Part shown: piece after piece, positions 53,801-64,000 of the stretch
Layout: each line of letters starts with the position of its first letter
How positions within the stretch are numbered: position 1 is the stretch's first letter
Origin: Chrysomallon squamiferum
Lineage: Eukaryota > Mollusca > Gastropoda > Neomphalida > Peltospiridae
Assembly: GCA_012295275.1 (NCBI GenBank)
Contig: CM022672.1
Span: forward strand, 24,263,930 to 24,327,929
Direction of reading: 5' to 3'
DNA length: 64,000 nucleotides
Program-made: the position numbers and the translations under genes
Notes under the pieces: model-generated
The model's database searches: none
The model's input: only the letters and a program-made list of their open reading frames with translations
What the model was told of the DNA's origin: nothing

Positions 53801-56800
53801 TGTTTCAAGGACTGTGCAAAATGGTACATGTGCATTCCTTTAAAAGATGTGCTTTCCAAGGCAGGTATTTCAGCATGAGCAAGACCATGACCATGTACTG
53901 GATCAACACTGAGCCATGTATCATTTATACAGTGCCAGGTCTTTTCTGACTCTATATCCATAATTAAAACTTCTCTGAGATACCTGTTCAAAGACCATAA
54001 ATCTTAAGTATACAATGACATAACACACTATTTAATTCTATATTTAATTCACAAAAACAAATAACTAGCAGGAACCTAAAAATAAAATATATAATGAAAG
54101 TTTTTATAGTTTCTATATTCAAATATTAAAACAAAATAATTGACAAATATAATTACCAAGATGGACTACTACCACTGCAATCATGCCAAATAACTATGGA
54201 AATAATATTGCCCAGACTTTGTTTGGTTCTGAGTAGAAACCAGTTCTCAGCTCCTGGTGTAAACAAAGCTTTTGTGCCATCAGCCAAAGCATGACCTTCA
54301 GATTTGTCCTTCTTACCACAGAGATACATAAAAACATTTGAAGTAGTGCCTGCATTATGCCTCCAGCCTGTGACCACACATATAAGATATGAATATGTAT
54401 CATCTGGATTGTTGTCAGTCAACACTGTGATACCAATCTGTGAAAATAATTAATGAAGATATAGAAAAATGTGCATAAATTATTGAATAAAAATTACATA
54501 ACTATCTAATGATAAATTCCATAGAGTGTGGTATAGTTGTTGCAGGAAAATGGAATAGTTTGTTCAGACTGCTTGTAATGTAGGGCAAAGAAAACAATTG
54601 TGTTAATTCTGAATTGCCTTTTTGAAGCTGTCAATAAACCTAATTATTATACTTATAGCTGGTGTAACACTGAATTAAAAAAGAACCAGATCCAAATTAG
54701 ACATGCATAAAGGATTGTTATGATCGCTAGGTAGTGTATACAAATAAAATTTTAAATTAATATATTTAAATATTTTCACCAAGAGTACATTTAAAATCAA
54801 GCCAAATATGACTAGTACCTAAATTATATTGCATGTTATTATCCAAAATTATATTGTTATAAAAGTTCTGATCAAGGTAACCTCAAATAATTTTTCTCAA
54901 AGCTCTATACATTTCAGAATAATGTCATTTTTAATTTGAAAATGTTAAAAAAATAACTAAATTAACATTTACTTTAAGAGTGTCGTGAACAAATTATTAT
55001 ATTTATTTTGAAACCACAATAAATACTGCCCTTTGTATAAATCCTAAAAAATAGCTAAAAACATTTCCTACCTTCCTCGAATCTTTATTATCAGCTTCAA
55101 ATGCCCAAGCTAGTAATATGAAGTAGATAATCCAGACACCAGTAACAACTGTGATCACAACAGGATTGTCAAAAAATGCCATGGTCAGAGGTGCATCTGG
55201 AAGATGGTCCACTATATTTGGTATAGCAAAAATCCCTCCAGAAAAGGCTGTTAGGTGATTGCACATACAGTGTAAGTTTTTCAGTGTTGTGAAATGTCCA
55301 ACCTATTTGAAAGAGAAATATTATATTTGATACATCCAACCTGACAAGATTACAAAGCAAAATGTGTCTTTTTGCTAGTATATTTTTCAAATGGAAATTG
55401 TAAGAAATAACGTGATACAAAATCTTTGTGCTGTACATAATGTTTTCAGGAATCATCTTCGTAAGACTAATTATCAAAATAAAAAGTAGATTAGGGTTAA
55501 AAAAAACACTAAAATGTGCCAAAATATATTTTTTGTATATTCAATAAATAACATATATACATTTCTTTTTAATGCTATTATAATGCTCAACTGGTTTTAT
55601 TTTGCTACATCAATAAATTGAAAAACCAGCAAAGTATTTATGCTTTATATTTAATTATTTTATAATAAGCTGTATTCCCAGGCATGGTGTAGTTTGTAGA
55701 AGATTCAGAATTTGTTTTCATTTTCTTTTGGTTATTGCAATAATTTTATATACAATCCCCACTTTAAAATAGATTACATTTGTTTGACTACTTCTCTAGA
55801 ATTATCTAATACTTTCAAATTTAGAAGATAATTCCTAAGATTGTTGATAGCTAAGTTTATGAAGAGCTGGGCCCACCTCAACTACAATCATGAATGCATT
55901 TGAAAAGTAGAATTATGTGTTTGAGAATGGGTAAGAAAAAGTTAATAACAGCAGCTGGAAAAGAACAAAATGTTCAGATTGATCATATCATAGAACAAAT
56001 CAATGTCAAACTGGATACTACATTTTATAACAATACTGTGTTTTTTTAATATATGGTAAAAGTGTTTTTTTGCATATAATTTATCAGTTCATTGTAATCC
56101 AATTTTCAGTATAAAATTTTTTTTTATTATTTATCCCATTATTTACAGGCATCTTTTACAAACAGTTCTTAAATTATAGTTTATACAAAATGTAAATGAT
56201 ATGTTAAGAAAGTTAAATAAGATTAAAGGATAACATTTGTAAAGATTGATTTATTTTACTTACATAAAAGACAAATAACTAGTTCTAAAGTTAAGAAGTC
56301 ATTTACAATGCATTTGTATGATTAATGGTGATGTTGTTACTGGATATACAAATCACAAAACTAACTTTACAGCCAAATGTTTGCCATTCATCCTGTACTT
56401 CATTCCAGTAAGAACATTCAACACTGAATGTCTGTATATCAACTTCTACTTCACTCATTTCAGAACTGACCTCTTGGCCTGGCTAAATAAACAAAAAATA
56501 ACAATTTATATTTATATACTATAAAACAACAACATTGCATCATAAACCAAAAAGAAACGATATAAATGCAATACAGAGAGTATGGTGTAATATCATATAC
56601 CTGAACTCTAATTCCAATATGAAAACTAGTTTGATTCTCGTCTTCAGAATTTTCTGGCAACAGTAAAATGTTTGGATCTTGGTTATATACTTGATGCTTC
56701 AGAAGTAATTCTTCTCGAATTGGCCAGTTAGATCCATTTTTTTCAATACTGTTAATTCTGATATCTGCAGGAAAGTTTTGGACAAGGACATGCAGTTTTA

Positions 56801-59800
56801 ATGTGGTTTTAACTGGAGAGATTTTCAAAAGTTGAACTTTATTTTTAATTAAGGGAATAATCAAATGTAGAGCGGAAGATCGAATAACTTCCTTTGTGAT
56901 GGGATTTAGTGATATGTTCATCATGTGTCTAGTAGCATTTTCTGTCTGGTCTGAAAGTGGAAAGAAATAAGAGAGATTTTTTAAAAGATGACTTATATTC
57001 ACTTCATACAAAGTTGAGTCCAATGTTATGTTAACTGTTAATGAAATAAGTGATACTTTACAATGTTTATGTAAGTTCTATTAAAGACTAAGAAAAAATG
57101 CTTTTGAAAGTCATAATAAAATCATTTTAAAGTAAGACTAGATTTTGATTTATTAACTGATAATTTTCATTGAAATAACATTTCAGAGAAATATATAATG
57201 AAGAATGTATTAAAGATTATAAATATTGACTTGTTTTTTAACTTTAAACAGATAACTATAATCAACTTTTTATAGAAATATTTGAAAACCTACTCATCAC
57301 AGGTATGAAAATTTCAGCAGGTGATGTGAGATTTGACAGTCTAAGAGGTTTTGTCTTTTTTCTGTTTTTGACCACAACTTTAACCACTGGTAAGTTCATT
57401 CTATCCACAGATGTTGACCACATAAATGGATTCTTCTTCAGAATCATCATCTGAAATTGGTTTTACAGTAATCAAGAAGAAAAAAGTTATTAATATTTGT
57501 TGTAAGAAGACCATTAGTTATAATTCCTATTCTGTTTTAAAATGTTAAAAGAAATGACTCTTTGTTTAACAATAATTAAACAAAAATTTTCCCTAACAAT
57601 TTTAGGGAAATGTTTTGTTTAGTTATTTCTCTTAATTTTATATTTAAAATTTCTCCTAAACATTAATTATACTAAAGGTTTACAAAAAAAGTGAATTTAA
57701 AAAATAATTATCCTCTAGGAAGATAAATGAAAGTATTTGGGTTTTCTCTTTGTCTTTGATCCTTTATTACATGTAAAAATGGGAAATACTTATTTTTTGT
57801 AAACCTTTATTATTCTGAAATAAGCCTAGCCATTAAGAATGTATTATAATCATATTCACATTATTTATTTAATCAACCAAAAAAGCAAGTATGCATGTAA
57901 TCATTAATAATTTATTTCATAAACCAGATGACATTTAAAGCAGAAATTATTATACTATTATTAATGTAAATCAATACACACCAAATAACAAATCTGACAA
58001 AATATATGTAGAGATATACCTGAATATTAAGAGATTCAAATGAAGTATGATGTTGACCATAAAATATGCTAGTGGAGGGCAAACTGAAGTAAGACCTTTC
58101 ATCAGTGCCTTCCAGCTGTACAGCAAGAAAATGGTCCTCATCACCTGACTTACTCCATTTCAGTGAAATTGTCAACTGCTTTTTATTAATGACAAAGGGC
58201 TCTTCATCCGAAATTATAATTGAATTCAGAACAGCATCACTTAGTTTCTCAAACACATTCAATAGTTTATTCACATTATACTTCATCTAAAAAGAAGTCA
58301 AATCATTAGCTCAACCAGCTTAAAGGATAAGCTGGCTCATATAAATAAACAAAACAGTGATCACCATAAGCATTCACACTTGCAAAAATGAATTTCGTTT
58401 AATTTTGTAACCTTTTTAATTACTTCAGTCAAATTGTCATGGAATGTATTGTATCAGTGAATTAGTTGAAGGTTTCAATTTAACAAATATACATCTTTTT
58501 AATAGATAGTAGTCAGAACTTTTTTCTTTTCATAAAAGTAATAAATAAAAAATAATAACAAGACACAGGCATACACACACGTACACTCAAACACACACGT
58601 AAAATGAAGAAATCAAAATTAAAAATAAATTCATGTATGGATATACATTAATTTTTATATGACAAACCTTGTTCCAGTTAGCTACAATATGCTCTTCCTC
58701 CTGGTCAGTAAGTAAGTTCATCAAAATGTAGAATATTTCAGACTGTTTCCTTATTAAAACAAATAAATCTTAAATTAATCAGAAAATTTACCAGTCACAG
58801 ATTCTAATTACTGGAATATAGTCTGTTTATAGGGATATACTATTATTTTTTTATTATTATTATTAATTAATAATCAATTATTATGCACACTCAAGGCTCA
58901 ACAAATAAAAATAATTATTTCAATAGTTTAATTTGTGATAAAACAATTATTAGTTTCTGATTACAACTGACTGAGTTAGTCAAGGTTTTACAAAATTAAT
59001 TAACACAACAACTATCAATAATTTTATTATTCTTATTAAATATATACATCATATTTACTAATAAATATTATTGTCCTTTTCAACAGATACATATCTCTTT
59101 TTGAGAAACCTTCAGTAAATAATACCTTTTCCACTCAAACCCTGTCATGAACAATAAATTCTAATTGCATCAAATACTGTATGAATTTATTTTTATTCCT
59201 ATTACTCTAAAAATCTGCTTCATACATGTATGAAATAAATTTAATGCTAATTTATTTTACCTGGCTATGTTTCTTGCACTAGTAGGGAAACTCTTTGATA
59301 CCAAAGATAAAGAATCTGCCATTTTTAAGGCCACATTCAGAAAAAGCTTCTGAAAAATATGTATATGTGTATATTACAAAAATCTTCCAGGGAATAAAAA
59401 ATTAAATAGATCTCAAAATCTTCATTATTTTATTTAACATGACTTTAATAAATGATACAATTAACAGTTAATCAATAATTTAAATCTGTTTGTTTTCTAG
59501 GTCATTCATAATGCCTCTATTATTAACTACAGTGACTTTTGTGAAAAGTTTCATAATAAAATAGATGGTTATAAAAGTATCTTCATCTTTATTTATATTC
59601 TTACATATTACATAAAAATAATATAAAGCTTTTAGAAATTCAAAAAATTTAGAATCATATTTATATTATTACTGAAATCCCAAACATAGTTCTTTTATGA
59701 ATGTTAACCCTTCTGTAATAAAAAAAAGTGTTATATGATTCTACCATATTCTACCTTCATACTGTATGATATTTCATCTTCCTGAAATATAATGTCTGCT

Positions 59801-61465
59801 ACAATATCTGTCATCTGCGATAGTGACTCTTTGTCTTTTATTTGAACATTATCCAGATTCTTCAAAATCTGCTTACAAATCTACATTTAAGATATACATG
59901 TATATAGATTTTGGTGATATTTTTAATTGATCACTAAAAATTCCAAACTATAAACTGTTGTTCAAAAGAAAGTAATTTAATGAACCCTGAATTTGTTTTA
60001 GTAAGTCAAACTTATTGCAATTGCATAGTAACATGGCTTGTGTGTATATTTAGTGCTTGTGTATACATGCATGTGACCAGGAAGGTTGTGTATATGGTAC
60101 TGTATGCAAAACAATTAAATGGAACATTTTAAATAAATAGTGTAAATATAGCAAGATAAAAAAGGATAAAATAAATAAATAAAAGCTATTTATATTATTT
60201 TTTCAAACAATTTGTCATCTATTTTAATTTAGTCGCTAAACAAGCAAGATACTCTAATGGTTAGATTTAATGTCCAAAGATTCAATGGTAATGATCATAA
60301 TTACTTTCTTTTCCAAATGCCTTTTTTCTGAATTGGCTATGGTATTTTCTTCATTACCAAGCATCTCTAATATATTTATTGCCAGCTGAAGAAAACCTGT
60401 AATAAAAGAAAAATGATAAGCAATGAATATCTCAGTTAAATAAATAATTAACCTCCAAATGAGTGCACTCACTCCTAAAACAGATATAAAGCCTTTTTTT
60501 TTTTAATTTCACTGATTGGCCAATAATTTATGTTTTTATTCAGTATATATACAGTCCAATATTTTTAAATCAGTGGAATTGATAAAAACTTAAAATATTA
60601 TTTATAAATAATATAAAATTAAGTTCAAAATAAAAAAGAAATTTTATTTTTGAACTATATTAAAATAATGATAATTGACAAGTAAAATATACTGTGCATA
60701 CAAACCATTGTAAATGTCATCATGCAAGGTCACAACATCTGAGACGAGATTCATGATCACATTTTCTAAGAATTTAACTGCATTTTTATTTTCTTGTTGT
60801 GGACTGAAAACCTGAAATGTATTTTACAATTTTAAGTGTGATGCTAACAACTGATAAACACACAGTCAAACTGTTTTCAAAGAAAATTAAATTAAAACAA
60901 AAAAACAACAATATATTAACTAAACCTATACACATTCACTGAAAACATTTTCCCTACACTATAAAGAATGTTATAAGTATGTACTGATATGTATGGACTT
61001 TTAAAAGTTAGCTTATCCTAATTTACAGCCTTAGATCTAAACTAATGGTAATTACCTGTATGGAAACAGAAGACAAAACACTTGTTTCTAAAGAATCACT
61101 AATGCTGATAGTTAATATGTGTCTAAAATCATGGTCTTTAGGTCCTGTTGGAAGCTGAAAGAAGTTCACAGAGTTTTCATTCCCATAATACAGTAATGTG
61201 TCTGAAACATGAAAAGCTTAGTATATTAAACAGTTAAAACTTGTATAAAAAACCCAAAATAAAACAATCATTTTATCAAATCTTAAATTAAAAAAAGAAA
61301 ATGTTATAGCAGATAGGCAAAATATTTCAGATAATATAAGGGAATAAGATGAAATGACAGCAATCAAAAAACTAAATAATGATCTCTTTTATTTTTGTTG
61401 GCATTTTTATTTTTTAAATTTAATTTCTTCTTTTGTTACCTTTTTGTTTTATTGTTTTAATATCT

Positions 61466-61501
<36 letters not shown>

Positions 61502-63726
61502 CAGTAGATGGAGCCTCTTAAAAAGAAAATATTAACTAAAACAATCAGTATATTTACCAATGTTATTTTTCTTTTTGAGATGGATTCTGTATTTTAAAGA
61601 CCCATGAGGATGATAATATCCAGGACATACCACAGTGAAGTAGGTTATCAAAGCCTTGCCAGATTTTGGGAAAATAAAACATGATCCATCAACAGGTGGT
61701 GAATTTGTAATAAATTCATACACAGCCTTTCCCAAAGACCCCTTTTTTGTATAGCCTAAAGAACAAGTCAAATATCTGAAATAATTAGTTCTGAATTGAC
61801 ACTAAACCAGAAAAAATAGTGAATTCTAAAGATATGTAAACAAATTAAATTATAAATTTAAATGTACACCTATAATATTAAACTATAAATGTGACAAACA
61901 TAAAGTTTTGCTATATGAAATATTAAAAAAAAATTTAAAAAAAAAAATGATTAAATTCTGAAATCCTTCTATGGACACCTTTTCATCCAAAAACAACGAA
62001 ATATTAGTAAAATGAAAGAAAAAAAATAAACTTTAACAAAATTTAATAATAAAAGGATTTATAGCATGAAAAAATTAATGAACCAACCTTTCACTATAAA
62101 CATGTATGTATCAGATACATTGAGGACATCAGACATCAAAACTACTGATTGCTTTTTATTCCCTGTAGTTGAATTTGGTCCCCATGTAGAAAATGGAATT
62201 ATGCCATGTGTCTGACTGGATAATGTCCATTCTACTGATGACAAGCTGATATTTTCAGACTCACAGTTGTCACAATCCAAATTTAGAGCAAACATTTTAG
62301 CTGGAGCTACTACTTCTTTACAGTTAAATACGCACCTAACAAAAAATTGAATAAAATAAAATTATAATAATAAATTCAAAACAAAAATCTATTTAATCAA
62401 CTATCAAATTACGAATTTAGTTTTATCACTTATTCTTTGATGACTGATTGCTAAATATATTGTAACCTATATGTTCAGTATTTTAATATATAATGAAAAA
62501 AATAATAAAAATAATAATAATAAAATAAAATATATAATTATAATATTACATAAAAAAACAAATTAGCTAGTTAAATGAAAAACAAACAACAACAAATGTC
62601 TGTAAATTAAAAACACTTTTTTATTATATCATACTGGCGCACAGGCTGGAAAAAATTAATCCAATAAATTCCTTGATGTAACTATATATAAAACAGAGCA
62701 ATAAACTACCTGATCTGTAGTCTGGGAGTGCAAGATAAAACAATCTCCACTGTCACTGATTTATTACTTCCAGTCACATTTGCTTTGCTGATCTCAAGAG
62801 TCAGTAGGTAGGTCTGGTTTATCTTCAGTTTGTGTGCTGGTATCACAAGTACGGAACCTTTAAATTCATTGAATTTTTATGAAGGCTTTTATAAACTGAG
62901 TCTATGTATTGTAGTATCAGATCTTTATTTTTATTTTTTATTTTATTTTATTTTTTTTCACTTCAGAATGACTTTTTTATTTTTTTCTGTGTTTGTTTTG
63001 TACAAAAGAAATGAAAATTTGGCAGTAATTTATACAGATCATTATTTTGGTTTCTGTTGGTTTTTAAAAGATACATTTTATACATTATGATAAAAGAGAC
63101 TATTATATTATATTTACTTAAAATATTTATACTGTATTTATTTAAAATAAAAAATCTGCTCTCCTGTTTTAAATACAACTGTAATATGAAGTGTACAAAA
63201 TATAGATTATTTGTTTCTCTCACATAATCTACTATCAGAAAAGTACCAAGAAACAAGATATATTCTGCATTTAGAATAAAAAAATACTGACCTATATTAA
63301 TTTATGTATTATTGTTACATTAAACATATTAACTAGAGAATTAATAATTTAGTAATTATAAAATGTTTTTTCAAGTAATGAATAAGATCAAAAGAATATC
63401 AAATGCTATTTGTTTTAACTTTACTTTTATATTGCACATGTAAATCTCAAGTGTTTATTTTGTTTATTTTGTCCAAACAATTGTCTTATATACAAAAAAA
63501 TCTTTAACAAATATCTTTACATATTGCATGATTTTGAGCATGTATGTATGAATTACTAAATTTAAATCATATCATGATAACAATGCTGTACCTGTAAATA
63601 CTAACAGTTCAGTCATGTTATGATCTGACAGAAGTTCACATGAATCACTGGAATTCTTTACAGAACAATACCACTGATAACTAAAAAAAAAAAAAAAAAA
63701 AAAAAAAATAATAAAAAATAACAATA

Positions 63727-63759
<33 letters not shown>

Positions 63760-64000
63760 ATAATAATAATAATAATAATAACAACAACAACAAAAAATTA
63801 AATATATGAATAAAAATAGTAACATATGACAAAAATAAATTTAAAAGACAATAAATGTGAAATTATAACTCTGAATTTAGTTTTATGTAAGCGGTGTGGT
63901 GTGATTGATGACTTGGCTTATCCTGAAATGGAAAAATATGCTCATTAAAATGAAATTCATTGAAATTAAAAACAAAACTGAATACTTACTTGATTCCAGA
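49583..64000 (-). CDS. Polycystin-1-family protein (PKD1/PKD1L/PKDREJ type), 3' part of gene, 22 exons, 5' end outside window
   Basis: Multi-exon gene read on the minus strand from base 64,000 down to a TAA at 49,583-49,585. The 22 exons (listed separately) have AG/GT borders and matching phases throughout, and sum to 5,343 nt (1,780 residues plus stop). Domain order by residue of the partial model: REJ module about 1-340; GAIN-like region about 350-750; GPS 754-788 with Cys754, Cys769, Cys782, Cys784 and the H-L-T cleavage site at 786-788; first membrane helix about 817-838; PLAT domain about 855-975; ten further helices; polycystin channel domain about 1300-1745; basic 40-residue tail without an evident coiled coil. 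Family members are surface receptors or channel subunits of cilia and sensory cells that pair with PKD2-type channels; that role is family knowledge. I cannot decide between PKD1, PKD1L and PKDREJ without a tree. Introns are 118-1,063 bp and contain only AT-rich and simple-repeat DNA. Confidence 0.93.
51342..51486 (-). CDS. Polycystin-1-like, exon 21 (extracellular loop of channel module)
   Basis: A 145-base exon with acceptor TTTTAAG/GTC and donor AAAAAG/GTAATC. It reads VTNSQTMWKFLNVTFLAKMM and IGRARLRQSRIHKK. The F-W/W-x-F-L and R-x-R-L-R-Q-x-R patterns are standard before the channel-loop cysteine. It is required because exon 20 ends in phase 0 while exon 22 begins with two bases. Confidence 0.9.
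51911..52206 (-). CDS. Polycystin-1-like, exon 20 (linker and channel helix S1)
   Basis: A 296-base exon. A charged cytoplasmic stretch (DKEKVLLKELNESEG) precedes S1 (about IAMYFTFLTLISLVLLGNNS) and the start of the extracellular loop. Acceptor GTTGCAG; phase-0 donor CAG/GTAAAC. Confidence 0.92.
52429..52685 (-). CDS. Polycystin-1-like, exon 19 (helices 4-5)
   Basis: A 257-base exon starting LPWYFVFVVYAIAVTLTITC, matching the L-P-W-x-x-x-Y-x-A-Y motif of polycystin-1 proteins. It then gives YGLKFGYNRSLSWLIS and the L-E-P-L-K-V motif of helix 5. It ends TATG/GTATTT. Confidence 0.94.
53384..53983 (-). CDS. Polycystin-1-like, exon 18 (end of PLAT, helices 2-3)
   Basis: A 600-base exon completing the PLAT domain (YLREVLIMDIESEKTWHCIN) and holding the F-S-R-K-R-R-L-T-C-A-L-C-F-L-F segment typical of helix 2 of the family, then helix 3 (FIIGIQSSLLTSPVTTLIIF). 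A charged cytoplasmic loop follows. It shares an Arg codon with exon 19. Confidence 0.93.
54157..54437 (-). CDS. Polycystin-1-like, exon 17 (PLAT domain)
   Basis: A 281-base exon. IGITVLTDNNPDDTYSYLIC leads into a PLAT domain with the typical V-x-T-G-x-R/W, G-T-x-S-x-V and W-H-D-x-S-G motifs. The usual L-x-D-N-x-P linker is intact. It ends TCTTG/GTAATT, inside a Trp codon. Confidence 0.95.
55072..55302 (-). CDS. Polycystin-1-like, exon 16 (GPS cleavage site and first membrane helix)
   Basis: A 231-base exon, phase 0 at both ends. It begins VGHFTTLKNLHCMCNHLTAF, giving the conserved C-x-C-N-H-L-T with cleavage expected between Leu and Thr. It then holds the first membrane helix (about NPVVITVVTGVWIIYFILLA) and a charged EADNKDSRK cytoplasmic start. 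Confidence 0.95.
56366..56482 (-). CDS. Polycystin-1-like, exon 15 (first half of GPS)
   Basis: A 117-base exon, phase 0 at both ends, ending CSYWNEVQDEWQTFGCK at the donor AAA/GTTAGT. The C-x-x-W...W-x-x-x-G-C arrangement is the first half of a GPS motif. It has no long open frame, and was found by reading upstream of the CNHLT exon. Confidence 0.9.
56601..57034 (-). CDS. Polycystin-1-like, exon 14 (GAIN-like)
   Basis: A 434-base exon with NITLDSTLYEVNISHLLKNL and further beta-rich sequence ending HIGIRVQ at CAG/GTATAT. It lies just before the GPS, as expected for the GAIN subdomain of polycystin-1 proteins. It contains several N-x-S/T glycosylation sequons. Confidence 0.9.
57294..57450 (-). 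CDS. Polycystin-1-like, exon 13
   Basis: A 157-base exon starting MMILKKNPFMWSTSVDRMNL, ending at ATGA/GTAGGT. Its last base completes an Ile codon with exon 14. Acceptor TTTCAG/ATG. Confidence 0.86.
58020..58286 (-). CDS. Polycystin-1-like, exon 12
   Basis: A 267-base exon, phase 0 at both ends, beginning MKYNVNKLLNVFEKLSDAVL and ending SLNIQ at CAG/GTATAT. Beta-rich GAIN-like content follows a helix. Confidence 0.88.
58668..58749 (-). CDS. Polycystin-1-like, exon 11
   Basis: A short 82-base exon without a long open frame of its own. It reads KQSEIFYILMNLLTDQEEEH then IVANWNK, with acceptor AATAAG/G and donor AAG/GTTTGT. It is supported by exact phase agreement with both neighbours. Confidence 0.8.
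59261..59349 (-). CDS. Polycystin-1-like, exon 10
   Basis: An 89-base exon, phase 0 in and 2 out, reading KLFLNVALKMADSLSLVSKS and ending at CCAG/GTAAAA. It shares an Arg codon with exon 11. Confidence 0.85.
59755..59880 (-). CDS. Polycystin-1-like, exon 9
   Basis: A 126-base exon, phase 0 at both ends, reading ICKQILKNLDNVQIKDKESL and onward to SYSMK at AAG/GTAGAA. Helix-rich GAIN-like segment. Confidence 0.86.
60305..60396 (-). CDS. Polycystin-1-like, exon 8
   Basis: A 92-base exon with FLQLAINILEMLGNEEN then EKRHLEKK at the donor AAA/GTAATT. Amphipathic helices such as these are usual between REJ and GPS in polycystin-1 proteins. Confidence 0.85.
60706..60811 (-). CDS. Polycystin-1-like, exon 7
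   Basis: A 106-base exon, phase 0 in and 1 out, reading VFSPQQENKNAVKFLENVIM and onward. The predicted helix-rich content marks the change from REJ to the GAIN-like region. It ends AATG/GTTTGT and shares a Gly codon with exon 8. Confidence 0.86.
61056..61201 (-). CDS. Polycystin-1-like, exon 6 (REJ module)
   Basis: A 146-base exon. With the last base of exon 5 it forms Asp, then TLLYYGNENSVNFFQLPTG and a final strand SVLSSVSIQ. The phase-0 donor is CAG/GTAATT. Confidence 0.88.
61467..61501. repeat. Poly-T run inside intron 5
   Basis: 35 T on the plus strand (A on the coding strand), about 55 bases past the donor of exon 5. Confidence 0.95.
61558..61755 (-). CDS. Polycystin-1-like, exon 5 (REJ module)
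   Basis: A 198-base exon with NSPPVDGSCFIFPKSGKALI, matching the REJ pattern N-x-P-P-x-x-G-x-C-x-x-x-P-x-x-G-x-A. It is among the clearest family evidence here. The acceptor is TTTAG/GC. A second AG giving a start at 61,775 would break the phase with exon 4. Confidence 0.85.
62088..62335 (-). CDS. Polycystin-1-like, exon 4 (REJ module)
   Basis: A 248-base exon carrying CVFNCKEVVAPAKMFALNLD followed by C-D-N-C, the cysteine-rich REJ centre, then a serine/threonine-rich stretch. It ends AAAG/GTTGGT. The phase fits an acceptor at 61,756 better than an alternative AG 20 bases upstream. Confidence 0.85.
62710..62857 (-). CDS. Polycystin-1-like, exon 3 (REJ module)
   Basis: A 148-base exon, phase 1 in and phase 2 out, reading SVLVIPAHKLKINQTYLLTL and onward. 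The I-P-A-x-x-L...Y-x-L-T-L pattern is a REJ signature. It ends at AG/GTAGTT and shares an Arg codon with exon 4. Confidence 0.88.
63592..63680 (-). CDS. Polycystin-1-like, exon 2 (REJ module)
   Basis: An 89-base exon beginning YQWYCSVKNSSDSCELL. The Y-x-W-x-C start is typical of a REJ module strand. The acceptor TAG directly follows a run of about 26 T on the coding strand (A run at 63,683-63,708), which itself forms the polypyrimidine tract. It ends with a single G that completes a Gly codon with exon 3. Confidence 0.88.
63683..63795. repeat. Poly-A and (TAA)n tract beside exon 2 of the polycystin-1-like gene
   Basis: Two long A runs (63,683-63,708 and about 63,730-63,756) followed by TAA/CAA triplets. 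On the coding strand they form the T-rich tract directly in front of the exon 2 acceptor. Confidence 0.9.
63990..64000 (-). CDS. Polycystin-1-like, exon 1 of the window (3' end only)
   Basis: The last 11 bases before a strong donor (GTAAGT, read on the minus strand) encode S-G-I plus two bases of a split Asn codon. These join in frame to the next exon (Y-Q-W-Y-C). The exon continues beyond the window, so its length is unknown. Confidence 0.75.

Noticed and set aside
61756-61775. Alternative upstream acceptor for exon 5 (start at 61,775)
   Set aside because: It would need exon 4 to end with two extra bases, while the good donor leaves one. The acceptor at 61,756 restores the phase.
62963-63256. 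97-codon minus-strand open frame in intron 2
   Set aside because: AT-rich chance frame rich in Ile, Tyr, Asn and Lys, with no domain and no need in the gene model.
63820-63923. Possible extra exon after a TTTCAG acceptor at 63,924 (minus strand)
   Set aside because: No good donor follows before stops, and exon 1 already joins exon 2 in phase with family-consistent residues.

Overview
The window looks like animal nuclear DNA. It is strongly AT-rich and packed with simple repeats, its one clear gene is split into many short exons by GT-AG introns, and there are DNA-transposon and tRNA-derived SINE relics. The repeat style (long TG/TA arrays, TAA and GTA runs) and a large polycystin-1-like gene fit a mollusc, most likely a cephalopod. 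That lineage call is inference from style only.

Layout. Bases 1 to about 49,500 are essentially a gene desert. They hold microsatellites, a roughly 1.1 kb TG/TA minisatellite (19,259-20,335), a 196-bp tandem duplication (7,183-7,598), a tRNA-derived SINE remnant (13,600-13,713, minus strand), a 725-bp Tigger/pogo-style non-autonomous element with inverted ends and TA target sites (33,096-33,820), and a mosaic (29,688-32,286) of decayed Mutator-like (MULE) transposase pieces in opposite orientations, bracketed by a shared 13-bp inverted end. No protein-coding gene could be supported here. The long open frames are by-products of simple repeats.

Bases 49,583 to 64,000, minus strand, hold the 3' part of one gene of the polycystin-1 family (PKD1/PKD1L/PKDREJ type). 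I traced 22 exons by reading splice sites and phases. They join without a frame break into 5,343 coding bases (1,780 residues plus stop). The 5' end lies beyond base 64,000. In order the product carries the end of a REJ module, a GAIN-like stretch, a GPS autoproteolysis motif ending C-x-C-N-H-L-T, a first membrane helix, a PLAT domain, and ten more helices ending in a polycystin channel module. One 145-bp exon (51,342-51,486), which gives no long open frame of its own, is needed to keep the frame and supplies part of the extracellular loop of the channel module.

The main biological point is the pore of this polycystin. The position where channel-forming polycystins keep a glycine in the filter carries arginine (residue 1701 of the partial model), suggesting a regulatory or non-canonical pore subunit. 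I found no evidence of a wholly new system. The other notable items are the repeat and transposon structures.
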